Assembly (NCBI GenBank): GCA_029204225.1
Contig: CM055112.1
Span: forward strand, 29,352,703 to 29,416,702
Length of the DNA stretch: 64,000 nt
DNA from: Diphasiastrum complanatum
Taxonomy: Eukaryota > Streptophyta > Lycopodiopsida > Lycopodiales > Lycopodiaceae
Direction of reading: 5' to 3'
The position numbers and the translations under genes were made by a program. Below the pieces are notes generated by a model, which saw nothing but the letters and a program-made list of their open reading frames with translations, was not told the DNA's origin and made no database searches. Shown here piece by piece: positions 10,596 through 23,110 of the stretch. The first letter of the stretch is position 1. Every line of letters starts with the position of its first letter.

Positions 10596-12113
10596 ATGTT
10601 GGCTTTTTCCAATCAAATTCTGCTGCTGCTGCTAGCTGTGAATGCTTATCTTGTCGGCAAACCCCTGCTGCAGCTAGCAGAAGCCACAACCAGGTTCCCA
10701 AGGTGCATCGCCAATGCTTCGACTTTGCAAGAATGCATTGGAAGTGCTGCGGCCGTGCACGCTACCGAATCATTTGGAAGTTCATTGTTCGGCACATCCA
10801 CAACTCCGGCGAGGCAAGTTGGTATGAGATCAGAGTTCATCCACAGAGATAAACTCTCTGGTTCAACCGCAACTACATTCCAAAGGCTCCAGCAGGCGAT
10901 CCGCAGAAGCAACTCACGTGCCCTACGCATCGGAAGCAGAGCACGCGCCTTCTCCACCAACTCCACTGCTGCCACTTCCAGGCTCTTATATGACTTCACC
11001 ACGCCTCTGGAGTCAGATCAATTTCAGCCGGAGTATCTGATGCAGTTGCAGCTGGGCACACCGGTAACAACCTTTCATGCTATCGCCGATACTGGTAGCG
11101 ATCTGGTGTGGGTGCAATGCTTGCCCTGTCTACAATGTTACAAAACCAACGACTCTATCTTTGATCCTTCCAATTCTTCCTCCTATTCTCAGATCTCTTG
11201 TAGTAGCCAGGCTTGCCAAGCCCTTGGGAGCAATCAATTACCTGCATGCAGCAACGGCTCCAGCTGCCCGTATCTGTATGGATTTGGAGACAAATCCGTT
11301 ACAATCGGCGATCTCTCCAACGACACAGTGACTATGAACACTACAACGGGGGTGTCCGTATCACTGCCTATTGCCTTTGGCTGTGGCCACAACAATTCTG
11401 GAATCAGCTTTTCGAACGACAGTGGCGGGATAGTGGGGTTAGGAAGGGGACCTCTCTCACTCATTTCTCAGCTTAGTTCCGTCCTCGTCCAGGAGCAATT
11501 CTCCTACTGTATGGTAGCCTTTGAAGTTTCCATTAAAACCAACAGTCCCGTCTTATTTGGTTCTGCGGCTGCTCTTTCAGGACTCGACATACTTACCACT
11601 CCCATCCTCGACGGTCCTATCCCATCATTTTATTATGTGGGTATCACGGGGATCGATGTGGGAGGAAGCCCTCTCCAAATACCTGGCAGCAGCTTCAATT
11701 CATCAAGCGCTGGCACAATCTTTGACTCAGGCACATCCCTCACCTATTTGGAGGCCAACGCCTACGCCATTGTCAAATCTACCTTTGCTAGTCTAATTTC
11801 CCTCCCGACTGTTGGCGGCCCTGAGTCTGGCCCCCTTCTTTGTTACGACACATCTTCTCAACCCAATTTTCAACCTCCCTCTTTCACCATTCACTTCCTC
11901 AATGGAAGTAGCCTCAGTCCTCCTCCAGCCAACTACTTCATTTCGGTCGCCTCTAGTATCCTTTGCTTGGCCATTGGAAATGTTTCAAATCTGCAAAATG
12001 GTCCATCGACTCCATCCATCCTGGGCAACATCCTCCAACAAAACTATCATATCCTCTATGATCTTTCAGCCTCTCAAATTTCCTTCCAACCAGCCACATG
12101 TGATGCTCTTTAA
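10596..12113 (+). CDS. nepenthesin/CND41-type aspartic protease (A1 family)
   Basis: A single uninterrupted frame of 505 codons from the ATG at 10596 (good context, gcagccaccATG) to TAA at 12111-12113. The same frame is open slightly upstream but has no other ATG. Residues 1 to ~30 form a hydrophobic signal peptide, so the enzyme should enter the secretory pathway. A prosegment follows. The catalytic Asp residues are in ADTGSDLVWVQC (Asp 165) and FDSGTSLTYL (Asp 377); a flap Tyr sits near 228. A Cys-rich insert (CLPCLQCY ... CSSQACQ) between the first Asp and the flap is the nepenthesin signature of plant A1B proteases. The end LGNILQQNYHILYDL is typical of the family. Many N-glycosylation sequons are present. 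These enzymes hydrolyse peptide bonds at acidic pH; the exact substrate is unknown. Intronless genes are common in this family, so this need not be a retrocopy. Dead relatives are at 3828-4137 and 5892-7133. Confidence 0.93.
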   Translation: MLAFSNQILLLLLAVNAYLVGKPLLQLAEATTRFPRCIANASTLQECIGSAAAVHATESFGSSLFGTSTTPARQVGMRSEFIHRDKLSGSTATTFQRLQQAIRRSNSRALRIGSRARAFSTNSTAATSRLLYDFTTPLESDQFQPEYLMQLQLGTPVTTFHAIADTGSDLVWVQCLPCLQCYKTNDSIFDPSNSSSYSQISCSSQACQALGSNQLPACSNGSSCPYLYGFGDKSVTIGDLSNDTVTMNTTTGVSVSLPIAFGCGHNNSGISFSNDSGGIVGLGRGPLSLISQLSSVLVQEQFSYCMVAFEVSIKTNSPVLFGSAAALSGLDILTTPILDGPIPSFYYVGITGIDVGGSPLQIPGSSFNSSSAGTIFDSGTSLTYLEANAYAIVKSTFASLISLPTVGGPESGPLLCYDTSSQPNFQPPSFTIHFLNGSSLSPPPANYFISVASSILCLAIGNVSNLQNGPSTPSILGNILQQNYHILYDLSASQISFQPATCDAL

Positions 12114-12285
12114 TCAGCTTACCCCATCTCATCGTTCAACCTCATCTCTCCAATACCACACAATATGTATTTCGTTTTAGAACAAAACATAGATAGCATA
12201 TTATGTGAGTTCTTATTATGTTACTTATAATATTTATACCCTCCAAGGCCCATGCAGCACTAGTAGTGCACTTTGACACCTCACT

Positions 12286-12385
12286 TGTTAGCAATTGTAC
12301 AAACACAGTGAAAAATATAAAAAAGAAATAAAACTCGGTGGCATGTGTTTTGTAAGCCCACGTATGAGTATTTGTCAATTTAGAA
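12286..12385 (+). repeat. Gypsy-G LTR fragment (5' end)
   Basis: It begins tgttagcaattg and follows the start of the LTR at 36759 closely (shared words gtggcatgtgttttgtaag and cacgtatgagtat), then stops. Only about 100 bp of the ~800-bp LTR remain. It lies downstream of the protease 3' untranslated region, which ends its match with the other copy at about 12230. Confidence 0.8.
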
Positions 12386-13140
12386 TTAGAGTAGAACTAC
12401 TGAGTTACTGTATTGTGGGTCCTATCAGTGGACAAGGACTAGTTGGCCTTGCCACGAGGTGAGTCGGCGGGACACACGTCCCATCAATGGCAACCTGGGC
12501 CATGCATGGGTTGCCATAGTGAAAAACTATATGTAGAGTGTATTTTGGTTTTGAGAAATATAGTTGCTATGTGAGCTTGGAGTGAAGAGTGATTTCTTTC
12601 TATGTTACTGTGTTGCATGATCTGTAATCCTATTTGGAACGAATTTTAACTTGGTATCAGAGCCGTACAAGGAGTGTACATAGTACAGTGTAGTCGTTGC
12701 AGAGAGATTCGGGAGAAAAGTTTTTTGAGTCTTTGGGGTTTACGACGTGTAGAAAGCAGAAAGTGAAACAATGGTGCACGGTTTATGGCATATGGAGGCT
12801 TGCCAAGCTCAGTAAAGGGTTTATTAGCCTATCCATAGCATCAGACAGGGTAAAAATTTGGTGAAAAGTCGGAGGTTACAGTTTTTCATACATAACTGAT
12901 GATTTCTTTGTTGTTTGTGCTATGTTTTGGAGCCGTAAAAATAGGAAGGAAGCTATTCATATTGTCAACTAGCCATGGAGAAATTCTGAGCTTTATGTCA
13001 GAAATTTGCCTGCAATCACATAACCTAGCACAATTTGCAGTAAAAAGTGAGAAAAAAGCCACTTTTTCAAGTTGAGCTAAAATCATCGTTTCTCCACGAG
13101 ATTTTGTGTTTGAACACTCTGTAGGGCGGCCCTGGTCTGG
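12386..13140 (+). mobile_element. Copia-H 5' fragment: LTR end, primer site, leader
   Basis: A perfect copia primer-binding site (TGGTATCAGAGC) at 12652-12663 marks the start of an element interior. The stretch to its left (to about 12651) should be an LTR, although its start could not be fixed and its end is not a clean CA. The right side to about 13140 is non-coding leader with no readable gag. No partner LTR was seen in the window. Confidence 0.55.
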
Positions 13141-13528
13141 GCCTCATATCGGGCTCAAATCAATGCCATGTAAGAGAGAGAAAAATAATTATAAAATAAT
13201 TATAATATCATTTTCTAACTTCTTTACGCATCTGCCCGCACTACTTTCCATGTAAATGAATGCCCCTTAGTTTAGTCACATCAAATTTCATTGGTGCTTA
13301 ACCATAGTTAAAATAAATTTTTTAAAATGTTGAAATATTCCCTCCCAATAGTTGAAAACACTCAAAAATTTGAATTAAGTTTGACATTTATGAAAAAAGC
13401 CTACGCCATCTCTATCTCCAGGGTCAAAAACAAGTGTTTAGCGCCATCTCTATCTCCAGCAGAGTCGTTAGCGCCATCTCCAGCTTTGTTATTGTCATTG
13501 TGTTGTTTGTTACTATAATACTGTACTG
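13141..13528. other. spacer upstream of the unknown gene
   Basis: AT-rich sequence without a supported gene. A short duplication is present near 13406-13476 (gccatctctatctccag recurs). It might include the promoter of the gene at 13529 if that gene is real. Confidence 0.4.
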
Positions 13529-14964
13529 ATGACAAAGCTTTATCATCTTCATGTGGATTTGTTACCAGAATATGCTTCGCTCAGGATAAAAAATTCAAAG
13601 CAACCCAAATTGTCAACTTCTAATATGGTTCGATACAGGAAGGAAAAGCTAAAGCATGTCGATTTATGGTCATTAGAAACATTGTATCCTATTGATCCAT
13701 GTTCATTGCAACATCCAGATTTTCATTCGGTGAGTTAGTTAATAATCTATATGTGTCATGGTAAAAATGGCCTTTTGGGTTACTGTGAGAATTTGATGCT
13801 CTATGGGAATACACATTCAATGCAAAGAATACATTATTTGGAAGAGGAATCAAGGAAAACATCAAATGAGTGTGAAGAAATATCTACAAAGATGAAAACT
13901 TGTTTGGATGAATATAAGATGCTCAAGAAGGAGATCCAAAGGTTGAAATCTTCTTTGCATCATTATACAACTAGTAATGATGAGATAAAAACTGCATTTC
14001 AATCCATGTGTATCTCATATTTGTCTCTTGTTAAAGATATGAATGTGTTTAACAGAAAGGTCCGAAACAACAAGAGAAAAAGACTGGTAAACAAGGATAT
14101 ATGTGATCTATCATCCAGAGGAGGTTGTAGAAAAAGACGAATCCGTGCATTCAAGTAAGTTATAGCTTATTTGGTATTGAATATTGCTTGAACTTTATGA
14201 TTTATTCATAATCACTACTTTTGTTATTTATTCATTTCAACTTTCTATTGATTTACTTATTAGATACTATTGTGAATACTATGAGTGTCCTAGTTTCTAC
14301 TGACATTTTTATGAACATTATGTTTGCAATGCAGATCAGCATTGGTTGTTGAAGACCATTTGGCCGATGAGATTTCAAATGGAAACTCACTAGGCTCTAT
14401 CTTGACTTCTTAATCTATGAAATCAATGTTAAATAATAACAAAATGAAAAAGATTAAATCTTTAGTTATGATAGCATTATGAATGAAGTTGAAAAAATAT
14501 TAGACACTACATTGCTTCAGGGGGCATGTAACTTTTCTAGCATCAGTAGGGAAACATATGCAACATTTTTTAAGATGATAAAGGAGGCATTTGCACAGGT
14601 AACTATTAAAAAGTTTCCAATCCCACGACCATTTCATCTTTTTAAAAAAAAAGACATGTTAAACCAAGGTATGTAGACAATAGTTGGTGATCCATCTCAT
14701 ATCAATGAAGTGTATTGCTCGAAAGGAGAAAGTCTAGCTTATAGCAATTCCAACAATTTATTTATTGACATTAATCAGTTATTAACATTCATTTTTACGG
14801 TATTACAAAATGAGAATGTCAATAACAAATTGATAGTTGTACTCAAGTTAGAGGAGTCAGAAATTATAAAAGGACAAAAAATGGAAAGACTCAGTCTCAC
14901 GATCATGAATGGAGCACTTTCAAATTCAGAAGACTCAGAAGGCCTCAATTTCAGTGTTCAATAA
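13529..14964 (+). pseudogene. unrecognised gene, copy A, with one intron (probably decayed)
   Basis: Exon 1 (13529-14154) starts at an ATG shared with copy B (MTKLYHLHVD here, MTLYHLHLD there). It carries one in-frame TAG at 13739, then a coiled-coil stretch (about 13829-13960) and a basic segment (NKRKRLVNKDI ... RKRRIRAFK). A GT donor follows (gtaagt, 14155) and an AG acceptor at 14334 gives an in-frame exon 2 (SALVVEDHLADE ... GSILTS, stop). Later blocks, each matching copy B, are at 14510-14600 (LQGACNFSSISRETYATFF) and 14710-14964 (NNLFIDINQLLTF). Similarity between the copies is stronger in protein than in DNA, which indicates that it once coded. I do not recognise the family. It could be a host gene, a captured gene fragment or a transposon gene. 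Whether a product is still made is doubtful. Confidence 0.6.
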
Positions 14965-15083
14965 AAAATAATATCTGGTGGTTGGCAGCATTTCAGGTGT
15001 AACAGTTCCTTCGCATAATAAATAGGGATAATCATTTGAATATGGATTTCATATGGATTATCTTCTCTGTGTTAATATTATGA

Positions 15084-15522
15084 CTCCATCATGAATCTTC
15101 TCTCCAATGGAAGCCAACTCCCTATTTAGAGACTTGATTCTGAGTACATAATCATGTGCACTCTCCTCACTTCTCCTCATGCTTTGCAAAATTTGATTTC
15201 TAAGCATAAGAATTCTAGAAGTGTTGCTAGACTCATAGATTGATTTTAAAGACTCCCAAGCCTCTTTAGCATTAGTACAAGCTGATACTTCTCTCAACAA
15301 ATCATTGCTCACATTCATCTTCACACAATGAAGTGCAAGCCTAGATCTCTTCTTGTATCTAGCTAACTCCTGTGCACCTAGAGGTTCATCTTCATCTTCA
15401 ATCAAGAACTCATAAAGGTCTTGGAGCACCAAGAGTGACTCCATTCGAACCTTCCAAATAGCATAATCTGTAGAATTCAACCTCTCACTGGATTCTAGAA
15501 GGTATGCTCCAGCAGATCCCAT
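15084..15522 (-). pseudogene. Copia-B gag N-terminal fragment
   Basis: From the ATG at 15522 (MGSAGAYLLESSERLN) the frame reads a copia gag core (YAIWKVRMESLLVLQDLYEF) and is truncated near the words IGEKIHDG, where Copia-B elsewhere continues with ELVQIVLN. It is identical in protein to the start of the gag at 27969-28745. The fragment lacks the zinc knuckle. Confidence 0.85.
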
Positions 15523-16327
15523 CTTACTAGTGACTTCTACAAACAAGAAATAGATTTGATTGACTTGAAACTCACAAAGGTCTCACACTTGCAGTGTTTC
15601 ACTCAAATTTGATTTCTAATCCAACAAATGGACTTATAATCACAATTCTATCACTCCCTCACAAAGCTGGAATGAAGATAAGATGAAGTGAAAACTACTT
15701 TCAAACAAATCTTGCCAAGAAATGGATTTGATTGTCTCTAGAAACTCACAAAGGTCTCTCTCTTGTAGTTTTTCACTCAAATTAGATTTCTAATCCAACA
15801 AATGGACTTATAATCTCAGTTCTAGCACTCCCTCACAAAGTTGGAATGAAGATAAGATGATGTGAAATCTACGTACAATCAAATCTTGCCAATTTTGGCT
15901 ATTTTTGGACAAAAAAATGACTTAATATCTTTCTTCCTCCTTGGTGTACTTTCAAGACCTGTTTTTAACCTTAATAGGACTTTAACTCAGCCTAGAATAA
16001 TTAGATTCCATGAAACAAATTCAAATCTAATCAATGGCAAATGATCTTGGTAGATTATCCTAGGATCTCCACCAAAAATTACACCAATAGCTCACAAATT
16101 GAATTTTTTTGGATCAAATGAATACCATGCATTAAATGCAGGTTCAGAGGTGCCCACACATGTGGACAGTATGGATTTGGACCCCTACCAAGTTTGGGAT
16201 CAAATCTCCTCACCAAAATCAAGATTCTAGCTTGCCCTCTCAATACTAGTTTTTAGCACCAAAACTTGCTAAAAATGGATTTGCATTAGATCAATGGCTT
16301 ATGCTCTTGTACTTGGCTCTGATACCA

Positions 16328-17030
16328 TGTGAAAGTACTATACTTTAGGACCATAAATGGATCTACAAAAGATCCACAAGAGTGATTGGATGCTTGCTTA
16401 ACAGTCTATCAAAAAAACTAGACACAAAAAAGTTGATCTAGATTGGCAGTTTGACAAACAACAAGCATTAACAATCAAAAGCATTGATGAACATTGAAAT
16501 CCGAGCCCACACGTGTGTACTACAGGCTGTAGTATGGCCTTCAACCTGAGAAACAAGTAGAAATTGATTTGGTTTCATTTGGATCACAAAAGCATAATGT
16601 ACATAGTGAACTAGCTTGAGATTGTCAATGAGCTCCAAAAATTTTCTATCTTCTCACTATGGAGAGAGGGAATACATAGCAAATTCGACTTCCTTCTTGA
16701 AGTTAGGTGGATTTCCAGCATGTAATAAGGAAGTTAACTCACTCTCCTTGACCTAAAATGAAACTCTAGTCTATTTCCTAGAGTCATGCTTGGTAGATAG
16801 CTAGTTGGTCAAATTTTCACCTTAAATCTAGGATTTAGATCCTATAAACTAGGAATCACTACCAAAATGACATGACCAACCCTATGGAATTGACCTAGCC
16901 TACATTAGGATGGGTTTCCCACGTGGCATCATGGCCTCACATGTGTGGGACCCACTTGTGTACACAATTTACACTATTCTACATGGTTTTTGATCAAGCT
17001 AGATTTGCCAATTTTTGGCAATTCTTCACA
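16328..17030 (-). repeat. Copia-B LTR (copy 2)
   Basis: 703 bp with ends tgtgaaag...cttcaca in plus orientation. The primer-binding site complement (gctctgatacca) lies directly to its left, which makes it a 5' LTR of a minus-strand element. It is highly similar to the LTRs at 25680-26381 and 29551-30253. Confidence 0.92.
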
Positions 17031-17362
17031 GGTCGTTCTGATTACGTAGCCAAATATTAACAAAACACTAGAAAATAATTTGTCGGGAATAGCTAGACAA
17101 ATTATTAGTTGCAAATGATTCGCGAAGAGCTAGACTGAGCTCGACTGATAATCAGTCCCGAATGATTCGCGAAAGACAAGACAAAATATAAGTCATCAAC
17201 AACTAGACTAATAATTACTCGCTAAGAACAGATTACCAGATTGAGCAACAAGAAAGATAGACATAATGAAAATAAGCATGGCAATATGACACTAATTTGA
17301 ACGCAGAAAAAAGAGCTATTATTAGATTAAGTATAGCAAATTATATATGTCGATAATGAGAG
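17031..17362 (-). repeat. LTR fragment related to Copia-C, with a duplicate at 19668-19880
   Basis: Read on the minus strand, parts resemble the Copia-C LTR near 23760-23870 (attacgtagcc, aataatttgtc). The part 17138-17362 is repeated, in direct orientation, at 19668-19880, so the two flank the truncated Copia-A copy 2. No coding sequence. Confidence 0.6.
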
Positions 17363-19021
17363 GAGAACATCAAGAGAAAGACAAGTACCTTCAAGGCTCA
17401 CATATGATCAAAAGGGTAAGCAAGTAGTTTCTGGAAATTATGTTGCTTTCCTAACCTCTTTGGATGAGCCTACAAGTGTAGATCAAGCAAGGAAAGAAGA
17501 GGAGTGGATCCAAGCAATGGATCTCGAGTATCAAGCTCTTATGAAGAATGGAACATGGAGATTGGTGGAGTTGCCTAAGGACAAAAAAGCTATTGGATAC
17601 AAATGGATCTTCAAGGTGAAGACAAACAAAGATGGATCTATCAACAAGTACAAGGCAAGGTTAGTGGCAAAAGGATATGCTCAACAACAAGGAATTGACT
17701 ATGATGAGACCTTTGCACCCGTGGCAAAGATGGTAAGCATTCGAGTCATCATTTCACTTGCTACACTTTATGGATGGGATCTATGGAAAATGGACATTTC
17801 AAATGCATTCTTGAATGGTGATCTTGAGGAGGAAGTATACATGGAGCAACCTGAGAGCTACATTTCATCAGCAAAGCCAAATCATGTGTGTCTTCTACAA
17901 AAGAGTTTGTATGGCCTTAAGCAAGCACCAAGGAGTTGGTATGCTAAGCTTAGCACTTTTTTACTCTCTCAAGGCTTTGTTATGAGTGAGTATGGTCATT
18001 CACTTTATTATAGGTTTGCTGGAGGTGATGTTACCATCTTGCTAATCTATGTGGATGATATCATCTTGAGTGGTGGAGACAATCAAGATGTGGAGGATAT
18101 CAAGAATGCTCTTAAGAAGGAGTTTGAGGTGCATGATCTTGGTAATTTGCATTACATTTTAGGAATAGAATCATTATATCTTCTCAATCTACTTTCATTT
18201 TTCAAGAGAAGTATGCTAATTCTATTCTAGAAAGATTTCATATGGTAGATGCAAAAGCTATTGATACACCTATGGAGTCTCATGTAAAGCTTACTATAAG
18301 AGGTAATGAAAGATCCTTCAAGGACATTACTCTCTATAGAAAGCTAGTTGGTTCACTCATCTATCTAATCATTACTAGACCTGATCTAAGCTATTGTGTT
18401 GGAAGATTGAGTCAATTCATGCAAGATCCTAGTGAGGAGCATTGGAAGCTAGGAAAGTGAGTTTTGAGGTACATCATTGGAACTCGAGATTTTGGCATAT
18501 TGTATGAGGGATCATCACCTAATCTTTCTGGATTTTTAGATTCGGACTATTTTGGAGATGTAATGGATAGGAAATCCATTAGTTCTTATTGTATTTTCAT
18601 AGGTGATGGAGCTATATCATGGATGTCAAAGAAACAAGCCACTATCTCATTGTCATCTAGTGAGGCCGAGTACAAAGCTCTTACACATTGCACAAAGGAG
18701 ATGGTATGGATCAAAAGGATGATCAAGGATCTTCACTTGCTGGATTTTTCAGAGAGCCCAATCATCTTTTGTGACAATCAATCAACCCAAAGAATGACAT
18801 CCAATCCTATCTTTCATGCTAGGAGCAAGCATATTGAGATACAATATCATTTTGTGAGGGAGCGAGTCATTGCAAAGGAGGTGGAGCTTCAACATGTGTC
18901 TTCAAGGGAATGTGTAGCTGATATCTTCACCAAAGCATTGGGAAAAGACTTGTTCATGAATCATAGGACTTCACTTGGAGTATTATCAAAGTCTATGCTA
19001 AAACTAGTTGAAGAGGGAGTG
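17363..19021 (+). pseudogene. Copia-A reverse transcriptase and RNase H, nearly complete but broken
   Basis: RT reads from the linker at about 17363 (SFL..DEPTSVDQARKEEEW) through GYKWIFKVKTNKDGS, KMDISNAFLNG and the catalytic YVDD (about 18049-18060). A frameshift near 18175 and a stop at 18230 interrupt it. The text continues with DTPMESHVKL and GSLIYLIITRPDLSYCVGR (18242-18460), then a TGA at 18458-18460 where a Trp or Arg codon is expected. RNase H follows: DSDYFGD, SSSEAEYKAL, FCDNQS, ending CVADIFTKALGKDLF and VEEGV at 19021. All catalytic motifs of RT and RNase H are visible; the frame is not continuous. Confidence 0.9.
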
Positions 19022-19667
19022 TGAAAGATTCAACTAGTTTCATCACATTTTGCAATATTTCCATATTTGGCATATTGAGGCCAAAACTTGTTTTAGACTT
19101 AGAGGTTGACTTTTCAAAGTTCACTAGTTTAAATTTCACTTGAATAAACACTTTTTGAAAGTGTGGGAAAGATAGAATGCGAGTTTGAGTAGATTCAATT
19201 TGAATAAGTTGGGTACATTGAATCTAGACCCAAAATTGGTAGGGTTAGCATTTTGGTGGGAAAGCCAAGTGGCCAAATAGGGTATGGACCTGTTATAAAA
19301 GGATGTAACTCGTGGAGAGAGTCATCTTCTCTCTTCTCTATCTCATTTCATGCTTATACATGGTTCTCTTGGGTTCTACTATCCGTTGGTGCACTATCTT
19401 GGTGATTGCTTGCAATTCTATGTGTAGAATGATCTATATTTGCTATTTTTGGATCCACACATGTGAAATACAGTAGCTTGATAGTTTTGTACGGACATCA
19501 ACAGTACATAATCATTTCATTCAAGTTTGATCAAGTTCTATTAATGTTTGCATCTCAAATTGTGTGTAGATGCTGATTTTTTTACATTGGTAAAATTGGT
19601 AGTGTATTTCTCTTTCTAGCCAAAGATCATTCAAGTAGATTGGATCTTAAGGATCTGAAATCTTTCA
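19022..19667 (+). repeat. Copia-A copy 2 3' LTR
   Basis: 646 bp with inverted ends tgaaagat...atctttca, preceded by the purine tract gttgaagagggag. A ttataaaagg box lies near 19295. It aligns throughout with 3040-3677. Confidence 0.9.
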
Positions 19668-20084
19668 TAATAATCAGTCGTGAATGATTTGCAAAAGGCA
19701 AGACAAAATATTAGTCGTCAACAACTAGAATAATAATTACTCGCTAAGAACAATTACCAGATTGAACAACAAGAAAGTCAAACAAAATGAAAATAAGCAT
19801 GGCAATATGACACTAATCTGAACGTAGAACAAAAGAGCTGTTATCATATTAAGTATAGCAAAATATACATGTTGATAATGTGGTAGAGCACAAGACAATA
19901 GCGGATGAAACCGCGTGCTCTACAAAGCTAATTCAATTTGTAAAAAAAAATAGACCTATTACTGACAATAAAGAATCAATGCGCAAGGCATCTACTTCAC
20001 CTATCTCTGATAAGCTTCTGATGCTATTATTTTTACACACACACTTCGATCATTATACCCAGGTGGTATCCAATATATATATAC

Positions 20085-20147
<63 letters not shown>

Positions 20148-20880
20148 TTTTACAGGTGTGCAGATGAAGAAAGTATAAAGTGGATGTGTTGTCTGTAGGA
20201 GATCGTGGGTGGCTGCTGTCGTTGTCAAATCCGTTAGCACAGTTGCATGAGATGAGCGTGAGAAGGCCGTGACGTTAGCTTTTGCTAAAATGAACGTTGG
20301 TGAAGATGCGAAAAATGCGTCACTCTAACGAAATGCCTTAGGATTTGATTTACATGGTGCCTTCGCTTTCCAGGGCACCTTTGGCATTTTGTAGGGCAAT
20401 GTCGCCTTTGTCGCCTATCACAAAACGTGTGTAAAAAATTGTCTCGCACGCAGGCGGACATGTATACTATATTTTTTGTCTTCTTGCTTACTAGCATGAG
20501 ACTACTTCATCTGTCTGTATGTATTGATCAATTATCATCCATTATGTATATAGCTGCCTCTTGTAACTTTCTAGATTAGAGTAACCAATTTGAGCTCAAG
20601 GCAATGTGTGAGCAATAGAGAACATCTGGCACAAAAGATGAAGCACTTGCACATTGTAGATTGACTTGACAATGGTGGATGGCTGGTAAGTTTAAGGAAT
20701 GTGACTTGCCTTCCATGGATAGTTGGATGAGCTGGTGGAATGTCTAAATCAGTCATTGGGGAGAATTTATGGCTGTTGTATGTTTGTCAATGTATATATT
20801 GGTCCGTCTTGTCTTGATTGTCAATGTACGGGTCTCTGTGTATGGTACGACTGAATGGATTTGTGATTCACTCTTGACAG
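19668..20880. other. spacer with LTR duplicate and (TA)n
   Basis: 19668-19880 repeats 17138-17362. A (TA)n array occupies about 20071-20140. The part 20430-20545 matches 1-105 in inverted orientation. Around 19885-19925 a short hairpin (gtagagca ... tgctctac) was considered as a tRNA and rejected. No gene is supported here. Confidence 0.5.
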
Positions 20881-21498
20881 ATTTTGAATACTTTAGATGG
20901 GATCCTGGCCAAGACTACCCTAACAAACTTGTCTGAATCCAAACACGGAAGTTGGTTGGCAGGAGAAGGACGCAAGACTACTATATCTCTTTCTGATGCA
21001 TGTGTCTCTCATATGGCCAACGCACTACTACAAAGTGCAAGGCAACATGCATACATGCTCAGGAGACACATGGGAGAGGGTCCAAGCTTGGAAACATTGA
21101 TCAACCGGAGTCAATCTCGAAATTCTGCAGGACCTGGAGAGGTTCTAAGGTTTGTCCAACAAGCTGTGGCAGGAACCCCAATGCACCATGCACCAACGGT
21201 CCTTGAAGGAGACACATATGTTGTTTGCAGAAACAGAACGCCATCCATTATTGTGAACGTGATGGAGAATAGCAATCATAGACCTAAGTACAACTTTGAG
21301 AATGTGAATCACAAAGAAAGAGGTCATTCAAGAAAGATAAATTTTGTTTCAAGTCCACCTGTCTCTAAGCAACTTGAAGATGAGAGCACACCCTTGAATC
21401 CTAGTCCTTGCAGGGTAGGGAGCGAGATAGTCTTGGAACAAGAGGTCCACAATACTTTTTGGGCAATTCAAAAAACTACACTGAATATATATCGATAA
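20881..21498 (+). CDS. exon-like open frame, unrecognised host gene fragment
   Basis: A ~205-codon open stretch follows a good splice acceptor (ttgacag at 20880) and runs to TAA at 21498. It has no ATG near its start; the first is internal. The text is of ordinary soluble-protein character and helical (SHMANALLQSARQHAYMLRR, GPGEVLRFVQQAVAG), unlike the retroelements around it, and is not repeated in the window. I do not recognise the family. The last ~30 codons look less coding-like, so the true exon may end earlier. The sequence from about 21660 is LTR-derived, so any downstream exon is lost or lies beyond that insertion. It may be an exon of a disrupted gene. Confidence 0.35.
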   Translation: MLNTLDGILAKTTLTNLSESKHGSWLAGEGRKTTISLSDACVSHMANALLQSARQHAYMLRRHMGEGPSLETLINRSQSRNSAGPGEVLRFVQQAVAGTPMHHAPTVLEGDTYVVCRNRTPSIIVNVMENSNHRPKYNFENVNHKERGHSRKINFVSSPPVSKQLEDESTPLNPSPCRVGSEIVLEQEVHNTFWAIQKTTLNIYR

Positions 21499-21659
21499 GG
21501 AAAATGTGGATGTGCAATTTCAAACTCACCAAAGGTGTACCTGCTCCTTGTTTTTGGTCTTCCAGAGAACACATTCCAATGGCAAGACACAACAAATGAT
21601 GTGGTTTTGCAATACTAATTGCACACACATGTGGCAGCCAAAAAAAAACATATTCTTGG

Positions 21660-23110
<1,451 letters not shown>

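Larger units (their letters stand above)
15084..17030 (-). mobile_element. Copia-B copy 2, 5' part only
   Basis: On the minus strand this is LTR (17030 to 16328), primer site, leader and the first ~146 codons of gag, cut at 15084. It is almost identical to 28310-30253 of the complete Copia-B. The rest of the element is absent. Confidence 0.9.
17363..19667 (+). mobile_element. Copia-A copy 2, 5'-truncated
   Basis: The element starts abruptly in the integrase-RT linker (aggagaacatcaagag, the equivalent of 1946 in copy 1) and runs through RT, RNase H, purine tract and a clean 3' LTR. Gag, protease and integrase are missing. It is flanked by direct repeats of about 220 bp (17138-17362 and 19668-19880), far longer than the 5-bp duplication copia integrase makes. 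Confidence 0.88.

Noticed and set aside
19880..19925. Possible tRNA gene (tggtagagca, with a hairpin gtagagca...tgctctac)
   Set aside because: No B box (GGTTCRA), no acceptor stem and no anticodon arm of the right spacing.
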